Assembly: GCA_964627605.1 (NCBI GenBank) | Contig: CAZVGZ010000018.1 | Span: forward strand, 3,344-67,343 | DNA length: 64,000 nucleotides | DNA from: CAZVGZ01 sp964627605 | GTDB taxonomy: Bacteria > Latescibacterota > MWCZ01 > CAZVGZ01 | Direction of reading: 5' to 3' | In this document: positions 1 through 8,489 of the stretch, in pieces | Position numbering within the stretch: the stretch's first letter is position 1 | Layout: every line of letters starts with the position of its first letter | Notes under the pieces: generated by a model | The model's database searches: none | Seen by the model: only the letters and a program-made list of their open reading frames with translations | Told to the model about the DNA's origin: nothing | Position numbers and translations under genes: made by a program

Positions 1-1474
1 CTATTACGTCGCCGCTGTGCCAGAGTCGCTCAATTTCAAGGTATGTTCCGGGTTTGACATCGCTGACCGGCTCTGAGTTCACCGCCACGTTCGTGGAGAT
101 CGACCATCCTGGTATCCTTACCAACAGCCTGAACGAGTGATCTTGTTCCAGGTCCACGACGGTCCTCACCCCTCCCTCGACCGGATAAGTTGTCTCTTGC
201 GCGAACGTCGCTGTGATGCCTGACGACGACTGGACGGTTGTAATCGACGGGCCGTAGAAGTTGATGGCGAAACCGTCCTGGAGGGTCATCACTGCCCACT
301 CCGAGAGAATTCCAAACCCACGGGGACCGTTGACCGAACAGCAGTTAAGCTCCGGCGATCCGGCGCGGGCTTGAAATACTATGTCGTGCGCTGACGCTCG
401 ACGCTCACCGTCCATCGGCGTGTTGTAGGTGCACCAGTGTCCACCAGGGCTCTGCGCACCCATTACAGCGTTGAACATCGACAACTCCAATTCGTCAGCC
501 GCCCGGCTGTCTCCGGTCATACGGAGGTAGTCCAGCGTCAGCGCCATCCACGCTATCGTGCAGCAGGTCTCGATGGGTTCTGGGTTGTAGGGGTTGCCCG
601 TAGCCTTCTCGCCAGCGGAAAACCCTCCAGTGTTGTGCCTGTCGCCCTCCAGGATGCTCCACCATATCTGCTTATAAGCTTTGGAATAGGAGGCGTCACC
701 GCTGATGAAAAAAAGTTCGGCGATGGCCTGAAGGTCGTGGAGGCTTTCCCACCTGGGTTTGGACCCTTCGTGAAACGGACGATCCTTTAGGGCGTGCCTT
801 AAGTAGTCGCCTGACGGAGGAGTCTGCCAATCCTGTTCGATCTGCCGCGCCATGTCGAGGTAAGGCTTGTGTCCTGTCTGCTTAAAGAGCAGGCAGAAGA
901 TGTGAATCACAGCCTGATTCATCTCTTCTGCACCAGCATCCAAAACGCTCTGATTTCCAGACAGGAAACGGTCCACCATCATGTCGGCGGCTTTTCGGCA
1001 AGCCGCAAGCGCTTGGGCGTCGTCGGTGTGCAGATGCCACCGGAACAGCCCCAACATGCAGTGATAGTGGCCCCAAAGGTCCCAGAGTTTGCCGTCTTGA
1101 GCCTGGTTGGAGCCGGAGAGCCTGCGAGACTCGGACCATGGCCCCAGGTAGCCATCTTCGCCCTGGCAAGCGATCAGTTCGGCGACGAATCGCGTCAAAT
1201 ACTTAAGGAGCACTTCGTCCCCGGAAATCCGCAGGCCGCCCACGGCTGATGTGAGATATTTTCCAGCAAACTCCCCTGCCCAAGGAACCATGTCGCGCTC
1301 AGGGGTTTGGTCACGGGCGCGAAACATGCCCAACATCGCCGGGTTTGACGACGGCGTAGTCAGGATCCAGTTGCGGTGGTTAGCCTCAATTCTACCGCCG
1401 ACAAACCCTCCGAAAGACATTCTGGGATCATCTGGCGGTTCAAGTTTGGGTGCTGTTTCTCCACTTGTGTTCAT
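1..1474 (-). CDS. GH127-type glycoside hydrolase (beta-L-arabinofuranosidase, DUF1680 family), 3' end missing
   Basis: Frame open from the ATG at 1474 to the left edge: 491 codons seen, no stop. I translated it from the complement. GH127 enzymes remove beta-L-arabinofuranose using a zinc-bound cysteine nucleophile. The family's metal and nucleophile ligands (Glu-x-Cys, then Cys-Cys) are seen as ETCC at residues 302-305 and NCC ending at Cys378-Cys379. The N-terminal part (FGGFVGGRIEANHRNW near residues 20-35) also fits the family. No signal peptide is evident, so a cytoplasmic role is likely. There is no clear Shine-Dalgarno before the ATG, so the start could move slightly. Substrate specificity within the family cannot be decided. 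Confidence 0.85.
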   Translation of the reverse strand, partial: MNTSGETAPKLEPPDDPRMSFGGFVGGRIEANHRNWILTTPSSNPAMLGMFRARDQTPERDMVPWAGEFAGKYLTSAVGGLRISGDEVLLKYLTRFVAELIACQGEDGYLGPWSESRRLSGSNQAQDGKLWDLWGHYHCMLGLFRWHLHTDDAQALAACRKAADMMVDRFLSGNQSVLDAGAEEMNQAVIHIFCLLFKQTGHKPYLDMARQIEQDWQTPPSGDYLRHALKDRPFHEGSKPRWESLHDLQAIAELFFISGDASYSKAYKQIWWSILEGDRHNTGGFSAGEKATGNPYNPEPIETCCTIAWMALTLDYLRMTGDSRAADELELSMFNAVMGAQSPGGHWCTYNTPMDGERRASAHDIVFQARAGSPELNCCSVNGPRGFGILSEWAVMTLQDGFAINFYGPSITTVQSSSGITATFAQETTYPVEGGVRTVVDLEQDHSFRLLVRIPGWSISTNVAVNSEPVSDVKPGTYLEIERLWHSGDVI

Positions 1475-1641
1475 AGATAGAAATCTCGGATGTGGTGGAT
1501 CGAATAAGTGACGCAAGTATAGACATCGCGCCACCGCCAACCAATCTTTGGCCGCCTGCACCTTGTCGCCACCTCGTTCCACTTGCACCGTTAAAAGAGG
1601 TCGATGGGTTGCGTGGTTAAGTCTTATTTGGGGTGAGAGAT

Positions 1642-2607
1642 ATGCTGGACCCGCGTCTTATTCATGACATGACCGTAAGCCGGATTCGACAGGCTCTAGC
1701 TGACACGCAGAGGCCGTCACAGGGCGTTATAGATGCGCTTAAAAAGGACCGGCGGACCAGCGTCAAGGCGATGGGTGAGCGGATCGTGGAGCAGCTGAAA
1801 CAGCGGCGGCAGAGGCTTGAGACGTTGTGGAGATACGAAACTGAAGTTGGCGGCGGAGTTATAGCCGGTGTCGATGAGGCCGGGCGGGGTCCGTTGGCTG
1901 GACCCGTCTGTGCTGCGGCGGTCATTCTGCCCCATGGATTGGATATACCAGGTTTGGCGAACTCCAAAGTCATGAAGCCTGAAAATCGCGAAACGGTGTT
2001 TGATGTGATATTCGAACAGTCGATCGCCGTTGGGTTGGCGTTCGTTGACGTAGAGACTATCGACAGGCTCAACATCCTACGGGCCAGTATGAAAGCCATG
2101 CGGTCTGCGATTGAGGACCTGGGAACAGATCCGGAGATGGTACTGATTGACGGCGATAAAACCCCTGGTTCGCAGTTTGCCGAGCGGGCGATCGTCAAGG
2201 GCGATTCCAAATCTATGTCCATCGCAGCAGCATCGGTGATAGCGAAAGTTAGCCGGGATCGACATATGGCTCTGTTGGACGAGAAGTACTCTGGGTACGG
2301 GTTCGTCAAACACAAAGGCTACGGCACGCCTGAACATCTTGAGGCTCTCAGGAAACTTGGGGCCTGTCCCGAACACAGGCGGTCGTTCGGATATGTCGCC
2401 GATGTCGAAGCAGGCAGGTCCGACGACTTTTTCGATTTCAACCGGGGTATCTCCGCAGCACAATCGCAAACCGATCTTGAGGTGGTTGGGGAGGCCGTCG
2501 CGCTGGTCTCAGCCAATCTCGGTGAGGACGAACTGGTCGAACTAAGACGCAGATACGCTCAGAAACAGGCCCGCCTCAAACAGTATAGAGACGATGCCAG
2601 GAAGTAG
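1642..2607 (+). CDS. rnhB: ribonuclease HII
   Basis: Cuts the RNA strand of RNA-DNA hybrids and embedded ribonucleotides. The signature GVDEAGRGPLAGP lies about residues 76-88, with the catalytic Asp-Glu pair at 78-79; later acidic residues fall in the VLIDGDK region. I chose ATG 1642 because GGGGTG sits a few bases upstream; a GTG at 1633 is possible and adds three residues. At 321 residues it is longer than typical RNase HII (about 200): it has roughly 75 extra residues before the core and a charged helical tail of about 60. Overlaps the next gene by 14 bases, as rnhB-yraN pairs often do. Confidence 0.93.
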   Translation: MLDPRLIHDMTVSRIRQALADTQRPSQGVIDALKKDRRTSVKAMGERIVEQLKQRRQRLETLWRYETEVGGGVIAGVDEAGRGPLAGPVCAAAVILPHGLDIPGLANSKVMKPENRETVFDVIFEQSIAVGLAFVDVETIDRLNILRASMKAMRSAIEDLGTDPEMVLIDGDKTPGSQFAERAIVKGDSKSMSIAAASVIAKVSRDRHMALLDEKYSGYGFVKHKGYGTPEHLEALRKLGACPEHRRSFGYVADVEAGRSDDFFDFNRGISAAQSQTDLEVVGEAVALVSANLGEDELVELRRRYAQKQARLKQYRDDARK

Positions 2608-2971
2608 CGACAGGCGAGTTGTAACCGGTCGTCACGGCGAGGAGTTTTCGGTGGCCTTCCTGACCCAACTGGGCTACACTATTGTCGAAAGAAACTGGCG
2701 CGCAGGGGCAACAGGCGAGATTGATATAGTGGCGATGGACGGCTCGACTCAGGTTTTCGTTGAGGTCAAGACATCTACTTCGGGCAGATTTGGGCCTCCT
2801 GAGGGGTGGGTGACTCCAAACAAGTGTCGCCGACTCACTACACTAGCACAGAAGTTTATCGCTGGCTACGATGGGCAATATACCATGGTTCGGTTCGATG
2901 TGATGGCGGTGCAGTGGCAGCATGGCAGATGGCTAGCGACGCACCTCAAAGACGCATTTGACGCTATCTGA
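2594..2971 (+). CDS. yraN: UPF0102 family protein (YraN-like nuclease fold)
   Basis: 125 residues, usual for the family. The restriction-endonuclease-like core is visible: HGEEFSVAFLTQLGYTIVERNWR near the start, then GEIDIVAMDG and VFVEVKTS, an Asp followed by an E-x-K motif. The cellular role of YraN is unresolved; a nuclease or DNA-processing role is commonly suggested. The ATG overlaps the 3' end of rnhB by 14 bases, so translation is probably coupled, and the rnhB-yraN order is conserved widely in bacteria. Confidence 0.92.
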   Translation: MPGSSDRRVVTGRHGEEFSVAFLTQLGYTIVERNWRAGATGEIDIVAMDGSTQVFVEVKTSTSGRFGPPEGWVTPNKCRRLTTLAQKFIAGYDGQYTMVRFDVMAVQWQHGRWLATHLKDAFDAI

Positions 2972-3025
2972 GATATCATGCGCGCTCGTCGACTGCGGGA
3001 CGATTGTTGAGTATTCTCAAGGTTT

Positions 3026-4447
3026 GTGGAGGATCAACGAGGTTGCCATCGACTGCATCCCAGGCGGAAGGTGGTGAACATAAGGTGCGAGGAGACTTTA
3101 GTCGAGGTGAGGATCAGGGATACAGGGCATCGTTTGGCGCTGGTTCTGCTTGTTGTTGTAGCGACCTGGGGTTTGGGTAGCGCGGATGACGCGCTCACCC
3201 TGGAGGCAGCGATAGCCGAGGGGCTTGCCAACTCCCCAGACGCTGGACTGGCTTATGAGCAGATAGTTCAGGCGCAGGGCAGATACGAAGAGGTGCGCGC
3301 CAGGGTGCTGCCCCAGATAAAGCTCACCGGTATGGGTAGCAGAACAAAGATATCTCTAGGTCAGCTTGCGGCGTTTGGTCTACCGGACTCTATCGCCGCC
3401 CTCCCGCCACTCAACCAGTATCAACTACAGTTCGAAGCCACACAACTTTTGCTGGCGTGGGGGCGCATAGGAAACACTATAGGTGCGGTTAGGGAAGGGC
3501 TTGAAGATGCAGATATCGGGATCAAGCAGGCCGAACGTCAGGTCGCCTTCGGAGTGATATCCGCTTTCTATACCGTTTTGGCCGCCGATGCTGGCGTCGG
3601 GGTGTCTGAACGCGAAGAGCAGTACCTGGCTGCACGTCTCGAACAGGTCCGCGCACGGCAGAGTGCTGGTTCGGCCTCAAGGCTGGAGTTACTAACGACA
3701 ACCGCTGAGCACGCCGGGGTCCGTCCAAGATCAGTCGAGGCGAAGGGTGCCCTTGAGGTCGCAGAGGCGGATTTCAACCGCGTGATAGGGCGACCGCTGG
3801 ATGCCAATGTCACTCTAGAACAATCTCAAGACCACCAGGTGAGGCTACCATCGAATGAACGGGCGACAGCATCGGCGCGAAGGAGCAGGTTGGAGTTTAG
3901 GCGTCTGGACGTGCAGCGGGGCATCCAGAAAAGAATGATATCTATCGACCGCAACATGTTGCGACCTGATCTCTACGCGTTCGGTCAGTACGGCGCGCAG
4001 GCTGCGCCTACTCCTGCCGATATTTTCGACAGCAACTACTATGGCTGGACCGTCGGGGTGATGCTCGACTTTCCACTATTTGTCGGGCTGGAGAATAGGG
4101 GAAAAGCGCGCAGATCTCAATCGGTGCTGCGGGAACTGGAACTCCGCACGCAAAAACTTGAACAGTCCGTTGAGGTTGAAGTGACATCGGCACTAATCGC
4201 AGTGCGGCAGACCGGCGAGGCGAAGCGTGCGGCTGTCCATGCCCATGGTGCCGCTGAATTGGCATTTTCCGCCACTGTCGAGGCCAAAGATGTCGGTGCT
4301 GCGACAGCGTTGGATGTACTGGACGCCCGTCGTCGGTTGATGGACGCTGAGCGCATGGTGTCTCAGGCCCGCTACGCCCATCTTCAGGCGGTCGCCGCAC
4401 TTAAATACGCAATTGGCGCGGACCTTTTGGCGCCGCTCGCCCCATAG
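3026..4447 (+). CDS. TolC-family outer membrane efflux channel
   Basis: Outer membrane channel subunit of a tripartite efflux or type I secretion system. The frame shows two long alpha-helical repeats typical of OEP proteins, beginning LTLEAAIAEGLANSPD and ending with a region rich in VAALKYAIGADL. A hydrophobic segment (LALVLLVVVATWGLGSA, about residues 37-53 of the longest frame) looks like a signal peptide, so the true start is probably a GTG downstream of 3026, such as one near 3108. It is followed 13 bases later by an adaptor gene with which it almost certainly forms an operon. No inner membrane pump gene is adjacent. Confidence 0.85.
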   Translation: MEDQRGCHRLHPRRKVVNIRCEETLVEVRIRDTGHRLALVLLVVVATWGLGSADDALTLEAAIAEGLANSPDAGLAYEQIVQAQGRYEEVRARVLPQIKLTGMGSRTKISLGQLAAFGLPDSIAALPPLNQYQLQFEATQLLLAWGRIGNTIGAVREGLEDADIGIKQAERQVAFGVISAFYTVLAADAGVGVSEREEQYLAARLEQVRARQSAGSASRLELLTTTAEHAGVRPRSVEAKGALEVAEADFNRVIGRPLDANVTLEQSQDHQVRLPSNERATASARRSRLEFRRLDVQRGIQKRMISIDRNMLRPDLYAFGQYGAQAAPTPADIFDSNYYGWTVGVMLDFPLFVGLENRGKARRSQSVLRELELRTQKLEQSVEVEVTSALIAVRQTGEAKRAAVHAHGAAELAFSATVEAKDVGAATALDVLDARRRLMDAERMVSQARYAHLQAVAALKYAIGADLLAPLAP

Positions 4448-4460
4448 TGAGGACGAAATC

Positions 4461-5603
4461 GTGAGTGGTATTACAAGACATAGAGTGTTGACCCTCGGTA
4501 CCGGTCTGCTGATTGCTGTTGTGGGTTTGGAAGCGACGGGATGTGCAGAGAGTGGCGCCGTTCCAGAAATGCAGCCACCTGCCGGCTCTGTGGCGACCAA
4601 CGTCGAGGTCATGGTAGTTAGGCCGAAGCCGTTCACCGAGCGGTCGATGTTGTCAGGAGTTATCGCCGCCGACCGTGATCTGACCCTCAGCAGTGAGGCA
4701 GGCGGGTTGGTCGAAAAATCGAGAGTGGAGGTGGGTGATTGGGTCGCCAAAGGAAGCATACTCGCGAACATAAATTCCGAAGTAATAGAAAATCAGCTCC
4801 GTCAAGCGATTGCAGATAGTGGCTTCAAATCGAGGGAGGCGTTGAGGACCGACAGGATGTTCGGTTCTGGCTCGGTCACGGAGCGCGAAAAAGACGCCGT
4901 CCGCCTAGCAGAAGTGGTGGCCACTGTCGCCGCCAAGCAGGCTCGGATTCGCTTCAGGAGGTCGATCATAAGAGCACCGTTCAAGGCGGTGATCGCAAAA
5001 CGTTTTGTCGAAGAAGGCCAGATAGCCGCCCCTGGGCAGCCGCTGTTTCGGATCATTTCAGGAGGGGGTAAAGTTCGCACCCAGATATACATTCCAGAAC
5101 GCGATGTCTTCTACTTCCAAGTTGGCAAGCCGGTGGCTCTTACATTCGGTGCGATACCAGGTAGGACTTTTGATGGTCGCGTGCTGTTCGTGTCACCAGC
5201 GGCTGGCGGGAGTCGATCCTTCGAAGGCCAGATTGTCGTCAAGAACCCCGACGGCATCCTGCGGCCGGGCTTCATCGGCAACGTAGAGGTAGTTAGGCGG
5301 GAGCTGACAGCCGCCCTTGTGGTACCTGCGGGATCAATTCTTGACACCGCCCACGGCAAAGCCGTTTTTGTTGCTGAAGACTCTGTTGCGCAGATGCGTC
5401 CGGTAAGTATCAGCATGTCCAGCGGCGATCTCGCCGTCATAGATGGGGGTATTAACGAAGGTGAGAGCCTGGTGACCGTGGGGCATCGAAAACTGGTTGA
5501 CGGCTCCCCCATTCGCATCCTGGCCACCCACGACGAATCTGCCACCGCCGATGAGCTGGAGCCCGCGTCTGTGACCACCGCTGTTGACACCACGTCTACC
5601 TGA
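4461..5603 (+). CDS. efflux RND-type periplasmic adaptor (membrane fusion protein), lipoprotein
   Basis: HlyD/AcrA-type adaptor linking an inner membrane pump to TolC. I chose GTG 4461: GAGGA lies seven bases upstream and it places a signal sequence ending in a lipobox-like ATGC directly at the N-terminus; a longer frame would bury this. The order is lipoyl-like half (EVGDWVAKGSILANI), short hairpin, second lipoyl half (IRAPFKAVIAKRFVEEGQ), beta-barrel, and membrane-proximal domain (GFIGNVEVVRR, VVPAGSILDT). 380 residues. It follows the TolC-like gene and overlaps the end of the convergent DUF547 gene by eight bases. The matching transporter must lie elsewhere. Confidence 0.88.
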   Translation: MSGITRHRVLTLGTGLLIAVVGLEATGCAESGAVPEMQPPAGSVATNVEVMVVRPKPFTERSMLSGVIAADRDLTLSSEAGGLVEKSRVEVGDWVAKGSILANINSEVIENQLRQAIADSGFKSREALRTDRMFGSGSVTEREKDAVRLAEVVATVAAKQARIRFRRSIIRAPFKAVIAKRFVEEGQIAAPGQPLFRIISGGGKVRTQIYIPERDVFYFQVGKPVALTFGAIPGRTFDGRVLFVSPAAGGSRSFEGQIVVKNPDGILRPGFIGNVEVVRRELTAALVVPAGSILDTAHGKAVFVAEDSVAQMRPVSISMSSGDLAVIDGGINEGESLVTVGHRKLVDGSPIRILATHDESATADELEPASVTTAVDTTST

Positions 5604-6438
5604 TGGCGCTCACTGTCCAGTCGTAGGCCAAGTACGATGCGCCGGTGGGCGGTGACATTCGAGCAAAACTCTCAATCGGAACATGATTTCTCACGAAGTT
5701 GAACACCGAACTGTAAGCTCTGGCGAAATCGGCTTCGAACCACTGAAAAAGATCGGAATATTCTGTTGGAGCGTCGGTATGCGGAACGAGACCCTTTGGC
5801 GACGCAAGGTAGGCTCTGGTGTTGGCATCGAGAGCCGAGTCCAACGTTGCTTCCTGATAGGGGATGCTGAGGAGCTTTGGGCAGCTCATCGCAGCGCAGG
5901 TTATGGCAAAATGAACCCTGGGGTCCACCGTCCTGTCGTTGAAAAGTTGGGGGTGCAGCAGCATTAGCCGGTCTTCAAGCTGTTGTGGAAGTATAGAGAC
6001 CGATGGGTGGGACTCATCGTCGCGAACGATGCCGTTCTCAAGCGCGTCCAACGAGATTGTTAGGCCCGCCACCTCATATTCGATGCTGCTGACGAACAGG
6101 CCCAACCCGACGGCCTCCAGGTTTTCTGGGACATCGAAATCGATGACACCCCTCATCACAAGTGCGTTGTAGGCGTTGATCCAGAAAGCCAGGGCATCAG
6201 CGGAATCTGCAAGTACCTGGGGGTCAGTCTGTTTTAGCACCTCGATGAATGTCGCAAAGTGTCGGTCTCCCGCTATACCGTCATAGTGAACGCGCCCGTT
6301 GCCAACGTGGGAGGCCAGGGAGTGGGGATACGAGCGGTCATACGCCGCATCAGGATACGGCTCCGGCCCTTGGTCGCCATCCAATCCCGAACCGTTCGAG
6401 TATGCGGTCACGGTCATCGCCAGCAGGGAGATATACAA
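5596..6438 (-). CDS. DUF547 family exported protein
   Basis: The DUF547 core is clear: ADALAFWINAYNALVMRGV (about residues 80-98), RVHFAITCAAMSCPKL (about 170-187) and LDANTRAYLAS. The function of DUF547 proteins is unknown. The N-terminus is hydrophobic like a signal peptide. The only standard initiation codon near it is TTG 6438. The frame stays open upstream to a TAG at 6483 and would encode a fitting KK-containing signal start, so a nonstandard or further upstream start is possible. Convergent with the adaptor gene; the stop codons overlap by eight bases. Confidence 0.8.
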   Translation of the reverse strand: MYISLLAMTVTAYSNGSGLDGDQGPEPYPDAAYDRSYPHSLASHVGNGRVHYDGIAGDRHFATFIEVLKQTDPQVLADSADALAFWINAYNALVMRGVIDFDVPENLEAVGLGLFVSSIEYEVAGLTISLDALENGIVRDDESHPSVSILPQQLEDRLMLLHPQLFNDRTVDPRVHFAITCAAMSCPKLLSIPYQEATLDSALDANTRAYLASPKGLVPHTDAPTEYSDLFQWFEADFARAYSSVFNFVRNHVPIESFARMSPPTGASYLAYDWTVSAIR

Positions 6439-6531
6439 TATTGTTATTCTCGGAAATCCTTTTTTTGGCAGTCGTCGGTCCTAACATCTGCCGACCGGCC
6501 ACAGGTTCCTGATCTTCTGGTTGATTAATGC

Positions 6532-7092
6532 ATGACAGACCATCACATCCCACATAGAGCACGTCTGAGCTTTGTCGTCGTCTCAGCACTGTTAGCTGTC
6601 AGCGGGTGCGCAGCCTTGTTAGGCAAGATGGTCCGGCCACCTGAAGTGAGATTTGAACGGCTCCAGGTGCGCCAATTCACATTGAGAGCGCTCAAAGCTA
6701 ACGTCATACTCGAGATCACGAACCCAAATATGTTTAAGTTACGGCTCTCAGGATACTCTTACGCTCTTGAGATCGCCGGTCGAAAGGTTGCCGAAGACAG
6801 TCGGGAGTTAGAAGTCGATGTGCCAGCGAAGAGCAGCTATAGCTTACCCATCTCCATCCGATTGTCTTATAATGATCTACTATCGGTCGCTGGCAGAGCG
6901 GCGATAGGTCGCCGTCTGTCGTACCGATGCGTCGGTGATGTCAATGGCACGGCGTTGGGCTTGAGCCACATTCGGTTGCCCTATGTGGTGGAGGGCCGTC
7001 TGCCCAAGATACGCAGGTCGCTGCTTGGACTCGAATCATATGAACCACCAGAAAACAGCCCGCCGCTCGCATCCACCCGGAGTCGTTCGTAG
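6532..7092 (+). CDS. LEA type 2 domain lipoprotein
   Basis: Predicted lipoprotein with a signal sequence and the lipobox VSGC at about residues 23-26. The rest matches the late-embryogenesis-abundant type 2 fold: FERLQVRQFTLRALKANVIL, ITNPNMFKLRLSGYSYALEI, VPAKSSYSLPISIRLSYNDL. These beta-sandwich domains in bacteria are envelope-associated and usually linked to stress or envelope integrity, without a defined substrate. 186 residues, starting from ATG 6532. It is followed 55 bases later by the DJ-1-like gene on the same strand, so the two may be cotranscribed. Confidence 0.8.
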   Translation: MTDHHIPHRARLSFVVVSALLAVSGCAALLGKMVRPPEVRFERLQVRQFTLRALKANVILEITNPNMFKLRLSGYSYALEIAGRKVAEDSRELEVDVPAKSSYSLPISIRLSYNDLLSVAGRAAIGRRLSYRCVGDVNGTALGLSHIRLPYVVEGRLPKIRRSLLGLESYEPPENSPPLASTRSRS

Positions 7093-7147
7093 ATTGAAGA
7101 TAGTGAGCGCGTTGAGTATCTAGGTTTTTTTATAGGATTGCGTAGCC

Positions 7148-7777
7148 ATGGAGCGTCACAAAAAGAAGGTTTGGATTTGGGCGGTTGGCGTGATTGTGAT
7201 ACCTATTGTGTTGGTTGTCGGGGCGGTAGAGTCGTCTATATCTATATCTGGCGAGATGCGCTGGAAAAGGGTGGCGCTTCTGGTAGCGGAGGGTGTAAAC
7301 GATTTTGAGGTTGTATATCCCAAAATGAGGTTCGAGGCGGTAGGGGCTGTTGTCGATTTAGTCGCAATTACGCCAGGAGCAAAAACCAGCAGCCACGGCC
7401 TGATCTCGCTCGATTTCTCGTCTCCGCCTGACAGCGCTTCGATGTTAGCCTACGACGCTCTGATCTTGCCTGATGGCACCGGGCGTCTTGCGTCTGACAC
7501 GACGCTACGGTGGTGGGTCAAAAAGCTGCTGTCTAAACAACGCGTGGTCGCAGCCATGGGCGATGGTGTTTCCATCATGGCTCACGCTGGCGTCCTACAG
7601 GGCGTGCATGCCACAGGGCCGCGAAGGGTCCACGATGATCTGGAGATCGGTGGTGCGTCCATTCAGGAAGCGCCGGTGGTCGTTAGCGCCAACCGCATCA
7701 CATCTACTGCGGTGGCCGATCTGGTCTGGCTGGTACCCGCGGTGATTGATCGTTTGAAGCAGGTCTCCGGCGGCTGA
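7148..7777 (+). CDS. membrane-anchored DJ-1/PfpI-fold protein lacking the nucleophilic cysteine
   Basis: An N-terminal transmembrane helix (about residues 9-30) precedes a DJ-1/PfpI domain: KRVALLVAEGVNDFEVVYP, AYDALILPDGTG, and VVAAMGDGVSIMAHAGVLQG. In active family members the last motif is A-x-C-H-G-P, with Cys the nucleophile. Here the Cys and His positions are Gly138 and Asp139, so the usual peptidase, amidase or glyoxalase chemistry is unlikely. The acidic residue of the EGxxDFE motif is kept. It may be a sensor or scaffold at the membrane; this is inference. Its 3' end overlaps the convergent membrane-protein gene by 74 bases. Confidence 0.8.
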   Translation: MERHKKKVWIWAVGVIVIPIVLVVGAVESSISISGEMRWKRVALLVAEGVNDFEVVYPKMRFEAVGAVVDLVAITPGAKTSSHGLISLDFSSPPDSASMLAYDALILPDGTGRLASDTTLRWWVKKLLSKQRVVAAMGDGVSIMAHAGVLQGVHATGPRRVHDDLEIGGASIQEAPVVVSANRITSTAVADLVWLVPAVIDRLKQVSGG

Positions 7778-8384
7778 CGATCGCCCAGAACGAGTAGGTT
7801 GCCGGTCCGACTATCAGTATCGATTCCCAACTTCCGCCTCGCACCTCCAATGCCGCACCCATCAACGCCACGGCTGTCAGCAGCAGCAGTGGAGTGGCGG
7901 GGGTTGTCGGTCTGGATGCTGCCAAAATCGCCATCCAAAAGATCGCTGTGGGAACCAGGTGTACACCGAATAGCATTGAGCCCACAATATCCAGCCCCAG
8001 CGCCTGCTGGACAACAGGGTACACCAGAGCGAGCCCCACGAATCCCACCGCCCATCCACCTTCAGTATGGCCTATGGGCGGATGGTAGTGATGGCCTCCT
8101 AAGCGACGTCCGTCCCAAACCATCAATCCTGACGCGGCAAGGAGCACAAAAGCTGCCAAGGCGTCTATGATCTCCCATCTCGACGTCAGGTTGGCGGTCG
8201 CCCAGGCGATCCATGTCGCCGCCAAATAGACGTCAAACCGCCGATTCGTTGCCCGGTCGAGGGATGTCATCACAATCGGGGGCTGTCCGATGAACCTGAA
8301 CGCCACAACCACCCCGGCTATTAGCTGCACTATCGCCAGCGGCCACCATGAGACTAGCAGTACCGTTGAGTCGCCGCTCACCAT
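7704..8384 (-). CDS. uncharacterised multi-pass membrane protein
   Basis: 226 residues with roughly six or seven hydrophobic segments, for example WWPLAIVQLIAGVVVAF, ALAAFVLLAASGLMVW, GFVGLALVYPVVQQALGL, LVPTAIFWMAILAA and LILVGPATYSFWAI-like stretches, and a charged Pro/Arg-rich tail. I do not recognise the family. A His-rich loop (GGHHYHPP) lies between two helices. The 3' end runs 74 bases into the end of the DJ-1-like gene on the other strand; the last 25 or so codons are the low-complexity tail, so a shorter natural end cannot be excluded. Confidence 0.65.
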   Translation of the reverse strand: MVSGDSTVLLVSWWPLAIVQLIAGVVVAFRFIGQPPIVMTSLDRATNRRFDVYLAATWIAWATANLTSRWEIIDALAAFVLLAASGLMVWDGRRLGGHHYHPPIGHTEGGWAVGFVGLALVYPVVQQALGLDIVGSMLFGVHLVPTAIFWMAILAASRPTTPATPLLLLTAVALMGAALEVRGGSWESILIVGPATYSFWAIVSRRRPASNDQSPRVPARPDRPPQ

Positions 8385-8489
8385 GCTCTACAGACCTCCG
8401 GTTTTGGATCGCTGCCTGGTGCTTCCGGACAGGTAATTCATCGTACGAGTGAACCCAGCAACGAAGTATCATCGACGCATTTGATGTCT

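Noticed and set aside
437..1511. Three plus-strand open frames (437-790, 869-1249, 1251-1511)
   Set aside because: They lie opposite one continuous GH127 frame on the minus strand and have no protein-family features.
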